Origin: Tychonema sp. LEGE 06208
Lineage (GTDB): Bacteria > Cyanobacteriota > Cyanobacteriia > Cyanobacteriales > Microcoleaceae
DNA length: 64,000 nt
Reading direction: 5' to 3'
NCBI RefSeq assembly: GCF_015207505.1
Contig: NZ_JADEWT010000010.1
Span: 1-64,000, forward strand
Shown: in pieces, positions 63,101 to 64,000 of the stretch
Position numbering within the stretch: position 1 is the first letter of the stretch
How the letters are laid out: each line of letters opens with the position of its first letter
Notes under the pieces: generated by a model
Told to the model about the DNA's origin: nothing
Database searches by the model: none
The model's input: only the letters and a program-made list of their open reading frames with translations
Translations under genes and position numbers: made by a program

Positions 63101-64000
63101 ATCACCGCTTCAATCCACTGGTGCATCTGCTCAAAATCGCCAGCCAAGAAAGCCACCTCGGCAGCTAAGTCGTGCAGGGATAGGGTGATTTCGTAATGCC
63201 GTTCCCAAGCGTCTGTTCCCAGCAGTTGCAGCCCCACTGTGGCATATTCGCGGGCTGCTTGATAGGCAGTTGCCGATCGGGCTTTGCGACAAGCAATGAG
63301 GTTGAGTTGTGCTAAATCGTCTCGTTCTGTTTGTTCTACAACCAGCGTCGTTCCGTAATTTAATTGATTGACTAATTCAAAAATGCGTTCTTCTCTAGCT
63401 TCTGGTGAAATCTGTTGCAGCAGCAGTTGCCCGATTTGATAATGGGCGATCGCGCGATCGGCTTGGGGAATCAAAGAATAAGCAGCTTGCTGGACGCGAT
63501 CGTGCAAGAAGCGATAGGCAACCGTTTGAGAAGTAGATTGAGAAATATTTTCTACCCCAATATAAAATTTATAAACTTCACTCTGAGGTAAAACAAAACC
63601 TTCCTGTAAAGTTTTCCACAATGCGGTTGCTGCTTCTGTCTCCGAAATTTGCGAAACAATTGCTAATGTTGTCAGATCGAATTGATTGCCAATGCAAGCG
63701 GCTAATTTTAAAACTGACTGAGTTTCAACGGGCAATTTCTGTAACTGCTGTGCCATGAATTCAACTACATCATCCGTCTGTGCGGCTTCTGTAACTTTGC
63801 TAATATCGCACTGCCAATATCCAGCTTTGACATTGAAAGTAATCAATTCATCTTGATGCAATGCCTTGAGAAACTGCGTCGCAAAAAATGGGTTTCCTTT
63901 TGTCTTCCGAGCCACTAATTCCGTCAGCGGTTCTGCCAATTTAGGCAAACAAGTTAGCGTATCTGCCACCAATTGATTCAAACTGGTTCGATCGAGCGGT
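60193..64000 (-). CDS. HstK-type fusion, array gene E, cut by the window end
   Basis: The 3' 3.8 kb of the first gene of the array. The frame is open to the window edge, with PLDRTS preceding the LNQLVADTL segment that aligns within the ATPase region of its paralogues. The visible part comprises the end of the ATPase, the helical region (AYYCYARWGAKAKVEDLEQRYPQLLHPIL), GAF (LCTPILDRGNLVGILYLEH), and HisKA/HATPase (GVAHEINNPVGFISGN, LRTFSRADKDYK, GKGTGLGLA). It ends LITLPLKAE. The Ser/Thr kinase-like and Walker A parts must lie beyond the window. The histidine kinase is of the A/B/C subtype. Promoter and first gene of the array are not visible. Confidence 0.9.
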   Translation of the reverse strand, partial: PLDRTSLNQLVADTLTCLPKLAEPLTELVARKTKGNPFFATQFLKALHQDELITFNVKAGYWQCDISKVTEAAQTDDVVEFMAQQLQKLPVETQSVLKLAACIGNQFDLTTLAIVSQISETEAATALWKTLQEGFVLPQSEVYKFYIGVENISQSTSQTVAYRFLHDRVQQAAYSLIPQADRAIAHYQIGQLLLQQISPEAREERIFELVNQLNYGTTLVVEQTERDDLAQLNLIACRKARSATAYQAAREYATVGLQLLGTDAWERHYEITLSLHDLAAEVAFLAGDFEQMHQWIEAVIDRAKTPLERVQVYQVKIQALVALNKFLEAIAIGQSVFQMLGVNLPDSPTLEDIRPLKQEIDALIGDRSIETFIHLPNMTDAQQLAIMQNAARLTPVCYMTGSMLYFLIVALQVKLSIQFGNSPVSAYCYAGYAFQLRILWGDMTKVPQFGQLGYQLASEPDAKNIRSATALLMGGYVGLWTIHLQETLPILLDGYQAGLETGNLEFLGYDAQLYCLNAYWCGQPLSELEPQIRAYYQQLCDLHQVTAANCVLAYLQAAQILLGQSEDEIPLRQDDYEEKVLAQAKVDFYRLSYFYLYRFTLNYWLEDFPKAEHDAAQTRQYLAGGMGSIVEPILYLYDSLTVLATPGESKTESEPRWQRMQENQAKLKEWAHYAPMNYLHKYHLVEAQKHQLLNCKTEALEFYDLAIQGAKENGYTQEEALANELAAKFYLEWGKEKVAASYMQEAYYCYARWGAKAKVEDLEQRYPQLLHPILNQPKLRFNPLETLATISRSSHTSSNSSTSISDALDFASIVQAAQALSSKIQIDELLSTLNQIILKTSGAETCALLLPHQDEWQIRAITHINLDNQPPTTLLQTQPLDGSAVIPLKLVYYVKHTLETVVIEGGKTDIPGLMNDCTLQYQSQSMLCTPILDRGNLVGILYLEHRSTKGVFTRDRLLVLNFLCTQAAISLENARLYQQAQDYAYQVEQSQLQLVQSEKMSALGNLVAGVAHEINNPVGFISGNIHEAIAAVKDITEYLQLYQEKFSSPGDEIEEKAEEMDIEYLLEDLPKMLNSMQVGCDRIQGISTSLRTFSRADKDYKIPFNIHDGIDSTILILKHRLKANEQRPAIEVVKEYGNLPSVECFPGQLNQVFMNILANAIDALEESNREGSFEKIKAPANCITIRTEMKSKEWVTIRISDNGQGIADEVKANIFDHLFTTKSVGKGTGLGLAIARQIIVEKHSGSIQVNSLLGEGTEFLITLPLKAE

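Overview
The window looks like chromosomal DNA of a filamentous cyanobacterium of the Oscillatoriales type (Microcoleus/Oscillatoria-like). Three things support this: frequent HIP1-type GCGATCGC/CGATCG sites, period-7 short tandem repeats between genes, and families typical of cyanobacteria (Uma2 nucleases, DUF928, HstK-type giant kinases, cobalamin CbiG). The genus is an inference; no rRNA, tRNA or CRISPR array was seen.

Layout. 0.4-10.7 kb: an envelope-oriented set with a DUF1460 amidase-like protein, a TylF-like methyltransferase, a lipoprotein DacB-type PBP, an RHH-type small protein, an HNH endonuclease, and a TpsB outer-membrane transporter downstream of a DUF928 gene. 11-18.7 kb: a propeller/transglutaminase protein, a 45-aa membrane protein, an alpha/beta hydrolase, an anti-sigma factor with a 16-codon leader ORF, small conserved proteins, asnS and a Uma2 protein. 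18.8-25.9 kb: a Methyltransf_32-like enzyme, an inactive/active M16 peptidase pair, a TetR regulator, and a tandem duplication that left a TetR 3' fragment between two paralogous triple-repeat genes. 26-28.8 kb: an IS200/IS605 element (divergent tnpB and nonsense-mutated tnpA) abutting a 5'-truncated cbiG. 28.8-33.9 kb: a holin-like membrane protein, a lumenal pentapeptide protein, a Slt-type transglycosylase and pepA.

34.5-64 kb is a signalling island. It begins with a PAS histidine kinase whose N-terminus matches the plant/cyanobacterial ethylene-binding domain but has Gln at the copper-ligand His position. A convergent, head-to-tail array of five giant paralogues follows (four complete, one cut by the window end). 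The complete copies carry Ser/Thr kinase-like, AAA ATPase, helical-repeat, GAF and histidine kinase modules in one chain of about 1800-2080 residues. Spacers of 66-71 bp are homologous, and two neighbours share a nearly identical block of about 0.6 kb across a gene junction, which points to recent conversion or unequal exchange. No response regulator is encoded in the window, so the six histidine kinases must signal to partners elsewhere.

Repeats are abundant. They include a MITE-like family with GGGAGCATCT termini (one copy with a perfect 8-bp target duplication), heptanucleotide arrays, a second dispersed family with inverted termini around a heptad core, and many palindromes. All identities quoted are by eye; no alignment or database search was run.
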